This document shows positions 19,865-28,510 of a stretch of 64,000 bases of DNA, piece after piece. This DNA comes from Bradyrhizobium genomosp. I (2014) (GTDB taxonomy: Bacteria; Pseudomonadota; Alphaproteobacteria; Rhizobiales; Xanthobacteraceae), in the NCBI RefSeq assembly GCF_000261685.1, contig NZ_AJQE01000144.1:1-64000 (forward strand), written 5' to 3'. Every line of letters starts with the position of its first letter. Position 1 is the first letter of the stretch. Under the pieces are notes generated by a model. That model was not told the origin of the DNA and made no database searches. It saw only the letters and a program-made list of their open reading frames with translations. The position numbers and the translations under genes were made by a program.

Positions 19865-20833
19865 ATGTCGCGCATATGGCGTGTTGGGCTTCTCTCCGGA
19901 CTGGCGCTCGTCGCGGCGCCCGCGCATGCGTTCATCGCCTACGTCTCGAACGAAAAGAGCAACACGATCTCGGTGATCGACACCGACACCTGGACCGTGA
20001 CGAAAACCATCAAGGTCGGGCAACGCCCGCGCGGCATCGATTTCACGCGCGACGGCAAGTTCGTGATGGTCGCGGTCGGCGACGACGACACCATCCAGGT
20101 GATCGACGCCAAGACGCAAAGCGTGGTGGACAGTCTGCCCTCGGGGCCCGACCCCGAGCTGTTCGCGCAGGATGCCGCCGGCAAGACCCTCTATGTCGCC
20201 AACGAGAACGACAACACGGTCACCGTGATCGACCTCGCGAAGCGCGCACGCCTCGGCGACATCCAGGTCGGCGTCGAACCCGAGGGCATGACCATCAGCC
20301 CTGACGGCAAGACGCTGATCAACACGTCCGAAACCACCAACATGGCGCATTTCATCGACACCGCCTCGCGCCAGATCGTCGCCAACGTGCTGGTGGATGC
20401 CCGGCCGCGCTTTGCCGAGTTCAGGCATGACAGCTCGGAAGTGTGGGTATCCTCCGAGATCGGCGGGACGGTGTCGATCATCGATCCCGGGAAGCACGAG
20501 GTGATCGGCAAGGTCACGTTTGAGATTCCGGGCTTGCGGAAAGAGGCGATCCAGCCGGTCGGCATCGGCATGACCAGGGACGACAAGACCGCCTTCGTTG
20601 CGCTCGGTCCCGCCAACCGCATCGCCGTGGTCGATGTCGCCTCGCGCAAGGTGACGAAATATCTGCTGGTGGGGCAGCGCGTCTGGCACATGGCGTTCAC
20701 GCCGGACGAGAAATATCTGCTCACCACGAACGGCGTGTCGAACGATGTCTCCGTCATCGACGTTGCTGCGCAAAAGGTGATCAAGACCATCCAGGTGGGC
20801 GAACTGCCCTGGGGCATCACGATCGCGCCATGA
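19865..20833 (+). CDS. PQQ-catabolism-associated YVTN beta-propeller protein
   Basis: A 322-residue exported beta-propeller. After a signal peptide (VGLLSGLALVAAPAHA) come repeated blades of the YVTN type: FIAYVSNEKSNTISVIDTDT, TLYVANENDNTVTVIDLAK, LLTTNGVSNDVSVIDVAA, with intervening VGxxPxG turns. The closest family is the beta-propeller found beside PQQ-dehydrogenase ABC genes. GAGGA precedes the ATG at 19865; another in-frame ATG eight codons upstream overlaps the previous gene. Its stop overlaps the ATPase start by four bases, so the two are translationally coupled. Likely a periplasmic accessory; no catalytic residues are known. Confidence 0.85.
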   Translation: MSRIWRVGLLSGLALVAAPAHAFIAYVSNEKSNTISVIDTDTWTVTKTIKVGQRPRGIDFTRDGKFVMVAVGDDDTIQVIDAKTQSVVDSLPSGPDPELFAQDAAGKTLYVANENDNTVTVIDLAKRARLGDIQVGVEPEGMTISPDGKTLINTSETTNMAHFIDTASRQIVANVLVDARPRFAEFRHDSSEVWVSSEIGGTVSIIDPGKHEVIGKVTFEIPGLRKEAIQPVGIGMTRDDKTAFVALGPANRIAVVDVASRKVTKYLLVGQRVWHMAFTPDEKYLLTTNGVSNDVSVIDVAAQKVIKTIQVGELPWGITIAP

Positions 20834-21639
20834 CCAGCCCTGCCCCCATCACCGAGCCACACGATGCCGCACCAGGGCCTGATCCCGCCGCCGTGCCGGC
20901 GCTGTCGATCGACGGCGTCAGCCATACCTATGGTCCGCGCCGCGCGTTGATAGACGTCTCTTTCAATGTGCAGCCCGCGAGCTTCACTGCGCTGCTTGGG
21001 CTCAACGGCGCCGGCAAGAGCACGCTGTTCTCGCTGATCACTCGGCTGTTCGGCATCCAGTCCGGCCGCGTCGGCATTTTCGGGCATGACGTCGGCAAGA
21101 ATCCCGGCGAGGCGCTGCGGCTGCTCGGTGTCGTGTTCCAGCCGCGCACGCTCGATCTCGATCTGTCGCTGACGCAGAACCTGCTCTATCACGCCGCGCT
21201 GCACGGCATCGGCCGCCGCGAGGCCGCCGCGCGCAGCGCCGAGCTGCTCGAGCGCATCGGGCTCGAAGAGCGCGCCGGCAGCAAGGTGCGCGATCTCTCC
21301 GGTGGACAGATGCGGCGGCTGGAGATCGCCCGCGCGCTGCTGCATCGGCCACGTCTGCTCCTGCTGGACGAGCCGACCGTCGGCCTGGATGTCAAGGCGC
21401 GGGCCGACATCATCCGCCATGTTCGCCAGCTCGTGACGGAGCAAGGCATCGGCGTGCTCTGGGCCACGCATCTGTTCGACGAGATCATGCCCGGTGACGA
21501 TCTCGTCGTGCTGCACCAGGGCAAGGTGCTGGCGCGGGGGCCGATGAGCCGCGTCATCGCGGAAGCCGGCGCGCAGGACGTCAACACCGCCTTCATGCGC
21601 CTCACCGGCGCGCAGACCATGCCGGGAGGCGGCGCATGA
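20830..21639 (+). CDS. lutE: ABC transporter ATPase of the PQQ-associated system (LutE-like)
   Basis: A 269-residue nucleotide-binding subunit: Walker A GLNGAGKST from residue 57, signature LSGGQMRRLEIARALL at 156, Walker B and catalytic Glu in LLLLDEPTVGLD near 180, and switch His in WATHLFDE. The 25-residue N-terminal extension is Pro/Ala-rich. It overlaps both neighbours by ATGA, an arrangement shared by the whole operon. With the permease that follows it forms an ABC-2-type transporter, a class more often associated with export than with import, although the lut system is reported as uptake. Confidence 0.88.
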   Translation: MTSPAPITEPHDAAPGPDPAAVPALSIDGVSHTYGPRRALIDVSFNVQPASFTALLGLNGAGKSTLFSLITRLFGIQSGRVGIFGHDVGKNPGEALRLLGVVFQPRTLDLDLSLTQNLLYHAALHGIGRREAAARSAELLERIGLEERAGSKVRDLSGGQMRRLEIARALLHRPRLLLLDEPTVGLDVKARADIIRHVRQLVTEQGIGVLWATHLFDEIMPGDDLVVLHQGKVLARGPMSRVIAEAGAQDVNTAFMRLTGAQTMPGGGA

Positions 21640-22484
21640 GCAGCATCGCCACGCGCGAGACGCCGCGCGGCTTCTCGGTCCAGGAGTACCTGACCTGCCT
21701 CACCGGCATCGTCTGGCGCGAGGGGCTGCGCTTCCTGCATCAGCGCGAGCGCTTCGTCTCGGCGCTGGTGCGCCCGCTGGTGTGGCTGTTCATCTTCGCC
21801 GCCGGCTTCCGCCAGGTGCTAGGCATCTCCATCATCCCGCCTTACGAGACCTACATTCTCTACGAGGTCTATATCGCGCCCGGACTGATGGCGATGATCC
21901 AGCTCTTCAATGGCATGCAGTCCTCGCTCTCGATGGTCTATGACCGCGAGATGGGCAACATGCGCACGCTGCTTGTGAGCCCGCTGCCGCGCGGGTTTCT
22001 CTTGTTCTGCAAGCTGCTCGCGGGCACCGCGGTGTCGCTGCTCCAGGTCTATGCGTTCCTGCTGATCGCCTGGTTCTGGGACATCACCCCGCCGCCCTCG
22101 GGCTATTTCACCGTGCTGCCGGCGCTGATTCTGTCCGGGCTGATGCTGGGCTCGCTCGGCATGCTGATCTCCTCGGGCATCAAGCAGCTGGAGAACTTCG
22201 CCGGCGTGATGAATTTCGTCATCTTCCCGATGTTCTTCGCCTCCTCCGCACTCTACCCGCTCTGGCGGGTGCAGGAGGGCAGCCCTTATCTATATTATCT
22301 CTGCGAAGCCAATCCATTCACCCATGCGGTCGAGCTGATCCGTTTCGCGCTGTACGGGCAGATCAACTGGGTCTCGCTGGCGGTGGTCGCCGCTTGCACA
22401 ATCGTCTTCATGATCGGAGCGATTTTGGCCTATGATCCCTCGCGCGGGCTGGCGCGACGCGGGCCTGCGGGAGGCGAAGGATGA
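21636..22484 (+). CDS. lutF: ABC-2-type permease of the PQQ-associated system (LutF-like)
   Basis: A 282-residue integral membrane protein with six predicted helices, for example PLVWLFIFAAGFRQVLG, LLQVYAFLLIAWFW, FTVLPALILSGLMLGSLGML, FAGVMNFVIFPMFFASSALYPL and VSLAVVAACTIVFMIGAILA. ABC-2 signature features include the cytoplasmic stretch YDREMGNMRTLLVSPLPR. Coupled to the ATPase upstream and to a small exported protein downstream by four-base overlaps. Confidence 0.88.
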   Translation: MSSIATRETPRGFSVQEYLTCLTGIVWREGLRFLHQRERFVSALVRPLVWLFIFAAGFRQVLGISIIPPYETYILYEVYIAPGLMAMIQLFNGMQSSLSMVYDREMGNMRTLLVSPLPRGFLLFCKLLAGTAVSLLQVYAFLLIAWFWDITPPPSGYFTVLPALILSGLMLGSLGMLISSGIKQLENFAGVMNFVIFPMFFASSALYPLWRVQEGSPYLYYLCEANPFTHAVELIRFALYGQINWVSLAVVAACTIVFMIGAILAYDPSRGLARRGPAGGEG

Positions 22485-23086
22485 AGGTCAGGCTCTTGGC
22501 TGCCATGGTCGTCGCGCTGTCCGGCACAGCCGCGCGCGCGGCCGATCCGCGCTACCCGGACTGGCCCTGCACCCAGGCCAAGGTGCCGGAGATCTCGCTG
22601 GCCGCCGTGTGGGCCGGTCCGCCGCTCGACGATGTCCAGAACAAATGGAAGGACGACGCCAAGATCAGCGCGCTGGTCGCAAAGCTGTCCGCGCGCAAGA
22701 CGCCGCTGGACGAGGCCGAGAAGTCCGTGAAGGAATTTCTGGCCTCCTCTGCCGACAAGACCGCGAACGCAAAGCTCCTGTTCGCCGGCCTGTTCGACAC
22801 GCTCAATGCCCAACGCTTCCAGGTCATGAACGGGCTCGAACGCGTCAGTCGCAAGCAGCGCGAGGCCGCCGACAAGATCCGTGAGGAGACGCTTCAGCTC
22901 CACGCCCTGCAAGGGGCGACACCGCGCGATGAGGCCAAGGTCGAGGCACTCGGCAACGAACTGATCTGGAAGACCCGCATTTTCGAAGACCGCAACAAAG
23001 TCGTGCGCTTCGTTTGCGAGGTTCCAACCGCGATCGACCAGCGCCTGTTCGCGCTCGGGCGCGTGATCCAGCAGGAAATGGAATAG
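22481..23086 (+). CDS. Exported protein of the PQQ-associated ABC operon
   Basis: A 201-residue protein with signal peptide (MKVRLLAAMVVALSGTAARA) and a mature start DPRYPDWPCTQAKVPEIS. The rest is helical and charged, with two cysteines in all (PWPC-type at the N-terminus and FVCEVP near the C-terminus) that could form a disulfide. Its start overlaps the permease stop. Similar small exported proteins of unknown function close the lut operon in methylotrophs. No enzymatic motif seen; it may help dock the binding protein or quinoprotein. Confidence 0.75.
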   Translation: MKVRLLAAMVVALSGTAARAADPRYPDWPCTQAKVPEISLAAVWAGPPLDDVQNKWKDDAKISALVAKLSARKTPLDEAEKSVKEFLASSADKTANAKLLFAGLFDTLNAQRFQVMNGLERVSRKQREAADKIREETLQLHALQGATPRDEAKVEALGNELIWKTRIFEDRNKVVRFVCEVPTAIDQRLFALGRVIQQEME

Positions 23087-23223
23087 CGGCAGCTCCGCTG
23101 GCGGCTCGCGACGAGTTCCCGCGATTGCCACGGGATCGTTAACTGTTTTGCGGCGCTATCTGCCGGAACCAAATCGATCTAGGATGGCTTGTCGAAGTGA
23201 ATTCCAGACGTCGGGAGGCCTCG

Positions 23224-23526
23224 ATGGGAACCACAAGAATCATCTTCGCGAGCGCTGCGGCCCTCGGCATGCTCGCAACCAGCGCCCTTGCTGACGATAT
23301 GACCGGGATGATCACGCGGATTGATCGACTCAACGGCACGATCTCGATCCAGCAGACCCAGAAGGGTACGGTCGGCACCAGCGCTGGCAGCGCCGGCGCA
23401 CTCCAGCAGTACAAGGCAAAGGACGCTGCGATGCTGGACGCCGTACATGCCGGCGACAGGGTGACGTATTCGGCGACCGATAGCAACGGCACCGGCACGT
23501 TGACGAAGCTGCAGAAGCAGAAGTAG
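23224..23526 (+). CDS. Small exported protein, CusF/DUF1344-like fold
   Basis: A 100-residue protein with signal peptide (IIFASAAALGMLATSALADD) and a short beta-rich body: MTGMITRIDRLNGTISIQQT, then DAVHAGDRVTYSATDSNGTG. The pattern resembles small OB-like periplasmic proteins such as CusF and DUF1344, but the copper-binding Met/His set of CusF is absent. GGGAGG precedes the ATG at 23224; a GTG nine codons upstream is less likely. It lies after the ABC operon, facing the CXXCW gene. Confidence 0.6.
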   Translation: MGTTRIIFASAAALGMLATSALADDMTGMITRIDRLNGTISIQQTQKGTVGTSAGSAGALQQYKAKDAAMLDAVHAGDRVTYSATDSNGTGTLTKLQKQK

Positions 23527-23605
23527 TCACTTCGCCTCTACCGCTTGTAGGCGAAGCTGCGCCCACATCGTCATTGCGGGCGGGAGGTTTACCCGTGCCC
23601 GATCA

Positions 23606-24163
23606 CTACTGCTCCGGCCGCGGCTCCGGTTGTACCTCCTCCGTGGGAAGCTTCGCGCGCTCCCAGCCGTCGGTGCCGTCGGGGTACCAGGCAACGTTGG
23701 AGTAGCCGTAGGCCAGCGCACGCTTGGCGGCGTTCCAGGACATCCAGCAGTCGGCCAGACAATAGATCACCAGCAGTGCGGCCTTGTCGTCGCGCGACGC
23801 GCGCGCGAGGCCGTGCCGGAGATAGTCGTCCATCGCCGGCGGGAGCGTGCCGTAGCCGGTATCCGGCAGCCACAGGCTGCCCGGAATGTCCTTGCGCGGC
23901 GTATCGCGCCACACCGTGCCTGCGGGAAGGTTCTTCGGCTTCGGCGGACGGGGCAACACGTCGACGAACGCGCCGCTCTTCGCGCGCCAGATCGCCTCCG
24001 CCTCCTCGGTCGTGAGCACGCGTGCGCCGGCGAGCGTCGCCGGCACCGGCGCGCGATAATTGTCGGTACGATAGCCCTCCGGCTCGAACGGCTCCTGCTG
24101 CTGCGCCAACGCCGGTGCCGCGAGCAGGGCAACGATGATCGCAGCGGCAAACGGCGGTCTCAT
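23606..24163 (-). CDS. PQQ-dependent catabolism-associated CXXCW-motif protein
   Basis: A 185-residue periplasmic protein (signal RPPFAAAIIVALLAAPALA) of the rhodanese-like family that accompanies PQQ dehydrogenase loci. The hallmark segment is VIYCLADCWMSWNAAKRA, with Cys135, Cys139 and Trp140; an upstream Cys-free domain contains FVDVLPRPPKPKNLP and LPDTGYG. Its start overlaps the stop of the MoxJ-like gene by four bases. The exact reaction is not known; a redox or sulfur-relay function has been proposed for the family. Confidence 0.88.
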   Translation of the reverse strand: MRPPFAAAIIVALLAAPALAQQQEPFEPEGYRTDNYRAPVPATLAGARVLTTEEAEAIWRAKSGAFVDVLPRPPKPKNLPAGTVWRDTPRKDIPGSLWLPDTGYGTLPPAMDDYLRHGLARASRDDKAALLVIYCLADCWMSWNAAKRALAYGYSNVAWYPDGTDGWERAKLPTEEVQPEPRPEQ

Positions 24164-25044
24164 GGCGTCTTCTTGGCCGTCTCCGCGCCAAGCGGCCGGT
24201 CGCTCTCATCCAGCAGCGGGATGCCGAAGTCGAGCAGGATCCTGTTGATCTCGCCCTGGTTCTCCTGGATCAGCTTGTTGAGCTGCCGCTTCCAGTTCTG
24301 ATCGGCGGGACGCACGCCCATGCCGATGCGATAGACCAGCTTCGGCCCGGTGGTTTCCTTGACCAACGGCGTGACATGGAGCGAAGGGCCGGCCTTCTTC
24401 GCATAGTAGCCGGCCATCGGTCCCCACAGCACGCCGGCATCGATCGTTCCGGCGACGAGGTCGTCGATCATGGCCTGCGCCGAATTGTCGAAGCGCGTGT
24501 CGATCATCAGCGGATAGGGCTTAGCGTCGGCCATCAAGCCGGCCAACGCCATGTTGGTCGCCGGCGGCGTGCCGGCGACGATGCCGACATGCTTGCCCTT
24601 CAGCTTGGGATGCTCGAGCGTATCGACATCCTCGAGCCCGCTGCCGGTCTTCGCGACCAGCGCATAGGTCGTGCGGTAATAAGGATTGGTGCCCTGCACG
24701 AGGTCGTCACCTTGCGGAAAGCCCATGATGACGTCGCAGCGATGCGCACCCAGCGTCATGCGCACGAAACCGGTGGCCTGCGGAAAGAAGACGTAGTCGA
24801 GCTTCTTCTGCAGCTTGTCCGCAAAAAACTCGGCGAGCTTGTTCTCAAACCCCTCGCCCTTCTCGTTGGAGAACGGCAGATTGCGCGGGTCCGCGCAGAC
24901 GCGCAGCACCTTGGGATCGACCAGCTCGAACGAAAGATCGCCGGTCTCGCTGGTCTGCGCGATGGCGCCAGCGCCGAACGCACATGATGCGACCACGACC
25001 CACAGTAAAAACAACCAGCGACGATGTCGTCCGGCCTCCGTCAT
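24160..25044 (-). CDS. Quinoprotein-associated substrate-binding protein (MoxJ/XoxJ-like)
   Basis: A 294-residue exported family 3 binding protein of the class linked to quinoprotein dehydrogenases (relatives of MxaJ and XoxJ, thought to help mature or activate the dehydrogenase). AGGAGG lies directly before the ATG at 25044, ruling out the longer frame. Signal peptide WLFLLWVVVASCAFGAGAIA, then LRVCADPRNLPFSNEKGEGF, the typical opening lobe of the family, and FPQATGFVRMTLGAHRCDV. Coupled to the CXXCW gene downstream and divergent from the zinc hydrolase gene. It could serve any of the three dehydrogenases in the region. Confidence 0.88.
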   Translation of the reverse strand: MTEAGRHRRWLFLLWVVVASCAFGAGAIAQTSETGDLSFELVDPKVLRVCADPRNLPFSNEKGEGFENKLAEFFADKLQKKLDYVFFPQATGFVRMTLGAHRCDVIMGFPQGDDLVQGTNPYYRTTYALVAKTGSGLEDVDTLEHPKLKGKHVGIVAGTPPATNMALAGLMADAKPYPLMIDTRFDNSAQAMIDDLVAGTIDAGVLWGPMAGYYAKKAGPSLHVTPLVKETTGPKLVYRIGMGVRPADQNWKRQLNKLIQENQGEINRILLDFGIPLLDESDRPLGAETAKKTP

Positions 25045-25170
25045 CGCGCTTCCTCCTCGTTCTGGTTGAATGTTATCCATGCAACGCATGACGCGCCATG
25101 TGTGCCAACCTTGTCTGGCTTTGCTTTGTTGCAGTGCAATGAGAGAAACCCTTTGAACTGAGGCAGAAAA

Positions 25171-26094
25171 GTGTCTCGCATCGGTCTATTGATCGCAGCC
25201 TTGTCCCTGCTTACAGCAACGCTAGCATGCGCGTGGGCAGCCGAATTGCCTGTGAGCGAAGTCGCACCGGGAATCTTCGTACACTCCGGGACTATCGCCC
25301 TGATGACCCGCGAGAACGAGGGCGGCATTGCCAATGTCGGCTTCATCGTCGGCGATGAGGCCGTGGCCGTCATCGACACCGGCGGCAGCCTGCGCGAAGG
25401 CGAGGCGTTGCTGGCCGCCGTGCGGGCCCGCACGCCCAAGCCGATCCGCTACGTTATCAACACCCATGGCCATCCCGATCATGTCTTCGGCAATGCCGCC
25501 TTTGTTGCGGAGAGAGTGAGCTTCGTCGGTCATAGCAGGCTGCCGCAGGCGCTCGCGACGCGCGGGCCATTCTATCTCGACAATTTCCGCCGCATCATGG
25601 GCAGCGAACTGATCGATCCCGTCAAGATCATCGCCCCTGCTCTGGTCGTGACCGACACGATGACGTTCGATCTCGGGTCGCGCCGCCTGAGCTTGCGCGC
25701 TTGGCCGACCGGACACAGCGACAGCGACCTGACCGTGTACGACGAGACGACCAGGACCCTGTTCGCTGGCGACCTCGTCTTTCTCCACCACATTCCGGTC
25801 ATGGACGGCAGCATTCGCGGCTGGCTCGACACATTGAAGCGGCTCGAGGCAATCCCGGCGCTGCGGGTCATTCCCGGTCACGGCCCCGTGAGCGACTGGC
25901 CCGCCGCGCTGACCGATGAACGGCGCTACCTGTCAACGCTGCTGTCCGACATCCGCACGCTGAACAGGAACGGCGAGCCGATCCGCGCCGCCGCGGACAA
26001 GGCGGCCGCGTCGGAGCGGCCGCATTGGCAGCTGTTCGACGATTACAACGCCCGCAACGCAACCGCAGCATTCTCGGAAATTGAATGGGAGTAG
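25171..26094 (+). CDS. Quinoprotein relay system zinc metallohydrolase
   Basis: A 307-residue exported metallo-beta-lactamase fold protein starting at GTG with GAGG upstream. The signal peptide ends near CAWAAELP. Metal ligands are in [12 protein letters not shown] (His99, His101, Asp103, His104), [20 protein letters not shown] and [11 protein letters not shown]. It belongs with the zinc metallohydrolase of quinoprotein relay systems, usually encoded beside a SoxYZ-like carrier, as here. The natural substrate is unknown; the SoxYZ pairing suggests hydrolysis of a carrier-bound thioester or sulfur group (inference from SoxB-like logic). Confidence 0.85.
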   Translation: MSRIGLLIAALSLLTATLACAWAAELPVSEVAPGIFVHSGTIALMTRENEGGIANVGFIVGDEAVAVIDTGGSLREGEALLAAVRARTPKPIRYVINTHGHPDHVFGNAAFVAERVSFVGHSRLPQALATRGPFYLDNFRRIMGSELIDPVKIIAPALVVTDTMTFDLGSRRLSLRAWPTGHSDSDLTVYDETTRTLFAGDLVFLHHIPVMDGSIRGWLDTLKRLEAIPALRVIPGHGPVSDWPAALTDERRYLSTLLSDIRTLNRNGEPIRAAADKAAASERPHWQLFDDYNARNATAAFSEIEWE

Positions 26095-26141
26095 CAGGCG
26101 CGCTACGCTGTATCCAACGACTGTTTCGTCCGCGCGGGATC

Positions 26142-26966
26142 ATGACCATGACGGGATGCACACGCCGCCTCACTCTCACCGCGCTCCTGCTCGGCCTCGC
26201 CCTCGCGACGCCGGCGCAGGCTGAAGAAGCCTACGATCCTTGGCCCGGCCTGGTGCAGGACATCTTCAGCAACCGTCCGATGAACGACGGCAGCGCCGTC
26301 ATCGGCATCGAGATGCCGTATCGCGCCGAGGACGCGGCCATCGTGCCGGTGACCTTGCGCAGCAAGCTGCCGCCCGGCGATGCGCGGCGCATCCGTTCGA
26401 TCACGCTGGTGATCGATCGCAATCCCGCGCCGATGGCCGCGAAGTTCGAGCTCGGGCCGGAGGCCAATGTCACGGAGATCTCCACACGCGTGCGCGTCAA
26501 CAATTACACCGATGTCCACGCGGTCGCCGAGCTCAGCGATGGCCAGCTCTATGTCTCGAAAGTCTATGTGAAGGCCTCCGGCGGCTGCTCGGCGCCGGCA
26601 GGAAAGAACGTCGAGGAAGCCCGGAACCGGCTCGGCCAGATGCGCTACCGGCAGTTCGCACGCGAGGAGGCGCCGGCGAGCCGCGTCCGCGAGGCGCAGA
26701 TCATGATCGGCCACCCCAACAATTCCGGGCTCCAGATGGACCAGGTCACGCAGCTCTATATTCCCGCCTTCTTCATCAACCAGCTCAAGCTGACGCAGGA
26801 CGACAGCCCCGTGCTGTCGATGGAAGGCGGCATATCGATCTCGGAAGATCCCAATCTGCGCTTCACCTACGTGTCCAACGGGGCCAAGCGCTTTCGCGCC
26901 GAGGCGAAGGACACGGATGGGCACGTGTTCCGTAACGAGTGGGACGTGGAGAAGCCGGGGACTTGA
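26142..26966 (+). CDS. SoxYZ-like carrier protein of the quinoprotein relay
   Basis: A 274-residue exported protein fusing a SoxY-like N-terminal half to a SoxZ-like C-terminal half. The swinging-arm cysteine of SoxY is represented by Cys149 in KASGGCSAPAGK, internal here because of the fusion; the SoxZ-like part shows REAQIMIGHPNNSGLQMD and a terminal FRNEWDVEKPG. The start at 26142 fits a signal peptide TLTALLLGLALATPAQAEEA; an earlier in-frame ATG overlaps the hydrolase gene. It directly follows the zinc metallohydrolase and is probably its carrier substrate. Confidence 0.88.
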   Translation: MTMTGCTRRLTLTALLLGLALATPAQAEEAYDPWPGLVQDIFSNRPMNDGSAVIGIEMPYRAEDAAIVPVTLRSKLPPGDARRIRSITLVIDRNPAPMAAKFELGPEANVTEISTRVRVNNYTDVHAVAELSDGQLYVSKVYVKASGGCSAPAGKNVEEARNRLGQMRYRQFAREEAPASRVREAQIMIGHPNNSGLQMDQVTQLYIPAFFINQLKLTQDDSPVLSMEGGISISEDPNLRFTYVSNGAKRFRAEAKDTDGHVFRNEWDVEKPGT

Positions 26967-26974
26967 TGGTCACG

Positions 26975-27056
26975 CCGTCATTCCGGAGCGCGCAAAGCGC
27001 GAGTCCGGAATCTCGAGATTCCGGGTTCGGTCCTACGGGCAGCCCCGGAATGACGG
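26975..27056. repeat. CCGTCATTCCGG...CCGGAATGACGG palindromic repeat
   Basis: Perfect 12-base terminal inverted repeats (26975-26986 and 27045-27056) enclose further complementary segments, including GGAATCTCGAGATTCC. It lies between the convergent SoxYZ-like gene and a small exported-protein gene and resembles abundant intergenic elements of Bradyrhizobium. Confidence 0.75.
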
Positions 27057-27063
27057 TGCAAAA

Positions 27064-27423
27064 TCAGAAACACCTCACCTCGGCTTCCGCCTGGGCCCGC
27101 CTCAAATCATTCACCGCCGAGTTCGCCTGCTCCGAGGTGCGGAACTGGACGCCGAGATTGCCGCGGACCTGAGACATGCTGAGCGCAGTCTCGGCGGTAA
27201 CATAGCGCGCGTAGGGCACGATCGAAGCCACCACGTCGATCGAGCAGGAGCATTGCTCGATTGCAGCCCGTGTCTCGCCGTTGGCCTTCATGCAGCCATA
27301 AACGTACTCCGCGCGCGCCGAGGTGGGATAATCATTGGCCTCCTCGGCCCGCGCCGCGCACGCGGACGCAGCCAGCACCGCCAATGCGGCGACAATCGGT
27401 CGTAGCCGTCCGGCCAGATTCAT
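27064..27423 (-). CDS. Small cysteine-containing exported protein
   Basis: A 119-residue protein with signal peptide (PIVAALAVLAASACAARAEE) and a helical body holding four cysteines: YGCMKANG, EQCSCSIDVV and the final VRCF. The pattern of paired cysteines suggests a disulfide-bonded periplasmic protein. No family is recognised from sequence alone; by position it belongs to the quinoprotein support region. Divergent from the ABC importer downstream. Confidence 0.65.
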   Translation of the reverse strand: MNLAGRLRPIVAALAVLAASACAARAEEANDYPTSARAEYVYGCMKANGETRAAIEQCSCSIDVVASIVPYARYVTAETALSMSQVRGNLGVQFRTSEQANSAVNDLRRAQAEAEVRCF

Positions 27424-27510
27424 GCGCGTCCTCCCGCTGGTTGCGACCGAGGCTATGCTATGCGTATTGTCCTGAAAAGCACTCTGTCAGAGGAAACGGC
27501 TCACAAGGCG

Positions 27511-28509
27511 ATGAGAGCATTTGGCGTGACAAGGGCATTTGGTCGAACAGTAGCGCTCGCGGCGACGCTGGCGCTGACGCTAGCCGCGCCCGGCCGCGCC
27601 GCGGATACGATCCGCCTTGCGGTGCAGAAAACCGGAACATTCTCCTGGGAGCTGGCCGCGATCCGTGCGAGCGGTCTCGATAGGGAGGCCGGCCTGTCGC
27701 TCGAAGTCACCGAACTCGCGAGCACCGAGGCCGGCAAGATCGCGATGCGCGCCGGCAGCGCCGACATCATCCTGTCGGACTGGCTGTGGGTGTCGCGCGA
27801 ACGCGCGCTCGGCGCCAAGCTCAGTTTCTATCCTTATTCCAGCGCGCTGGGCGCGGTGATGGTGCCGGCGGCTTCTCCAATCAAGACGCTCGCCGACCTC
27901 AGGGGCCGCAAGCTCGCCGTCGCCGGCGGGGCGATCGACAAGAGCTGGCTGCTGCTCCAGGCGCGGATGAAGCAGGACGGCATCGACCTGAAGTCGGAGG
28001 CAACCATCGTCTACGGTGCGCCGCCCCTGATCGCCGCCAAGGCGCTCGACGGCGAGATGGATGCAAGCCTCAATTTCTGGAATTTCTGCGCCCAGCTCGA
28101 GGCCAAGGGTTTTCGCCGCCTCGCCGGCATCGAGGACATCCTGCCGAAGCTCGGCGCCAAGGGCGCGGTCTCGGCCGTCGGCTATGTCTTCGACGAAAGC
28201 TGGGCGGCGAGCCATCGCGAGGCGATAGCGCGCTTCATCGCGATGACCCGCAAGGCCAAGCAGTTGCTCGTGACCTCGGACGCGGCCTGGGAGAAGATCG
28301 CGCCGCTCACTGGCACTACTGATCCGGCCATGCTCAAGACCTACCGCGACCGCTATCGCGATGGTATCCCGCGCCGAAGCATCGATGAAGAGGAAGAGGA
28401 CGCACGCGTGCTCTACCGCGTGCTGGCCGAGATCGGCGGCCGCGATCTCGTTGGCCCGGCGGCCGAGCTCGATCCCGGCACCTTCTATCACGCAGTCCCC
28501 GGAGACTGA
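27511..28509 (+). CDS. NMT1/TauA-type ABC substrate-binding protein
   Basis: A 332-residue exported binding protein of the NitT/TauT class (ADTIRLAVQKTGTFSWELAA ... AGSADIILSDWLWVSRERAL ... SLNFWNFCAQLEAKGF). The start at 27511 places a normal signal peptide (RTVALAATLALTLAAPGRAA) near the N-terminus; another ATG at 27460 would add a long, partly acidic leader but has a fair GAGG site, so both remain possible. First gene of an importer whose permease begins two bases after its stop. Ligands of this class are nitrate, sulfonates, aromatic acids or thiamine precursors; none is indicated here. Confidence 0.85.
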   Translation: MRAFGVTRAFGRTVALAATLALTLAAPGRAADTIRLAVQKTGTFSWELAAIRASGLDREAGLSLEVTELASTEAGKIAMRAGSADIILSDWLWVSRERALGAKLSFYPYSSALGAVMVPAASPIKTLADLRGRKLAVAGGAIDKSWLLLQARMKQDGIDLKSEATIVYGAPPLIAAKALDGEMDASLNFWNFCAQLEAKGFRRLAGIEDILPKLGAKGAVSAVGYVFDESWAASHREAIARFIAMTRKAKQLLVTSDAAWEKIAPLTGTTDPAMLKTYRDRYRDGIPRRSIDEEEEDARVLYRVLAEIGGRDLVGPAAELDPGTFYHAVPGD

Positions 28510-28510
28510 G

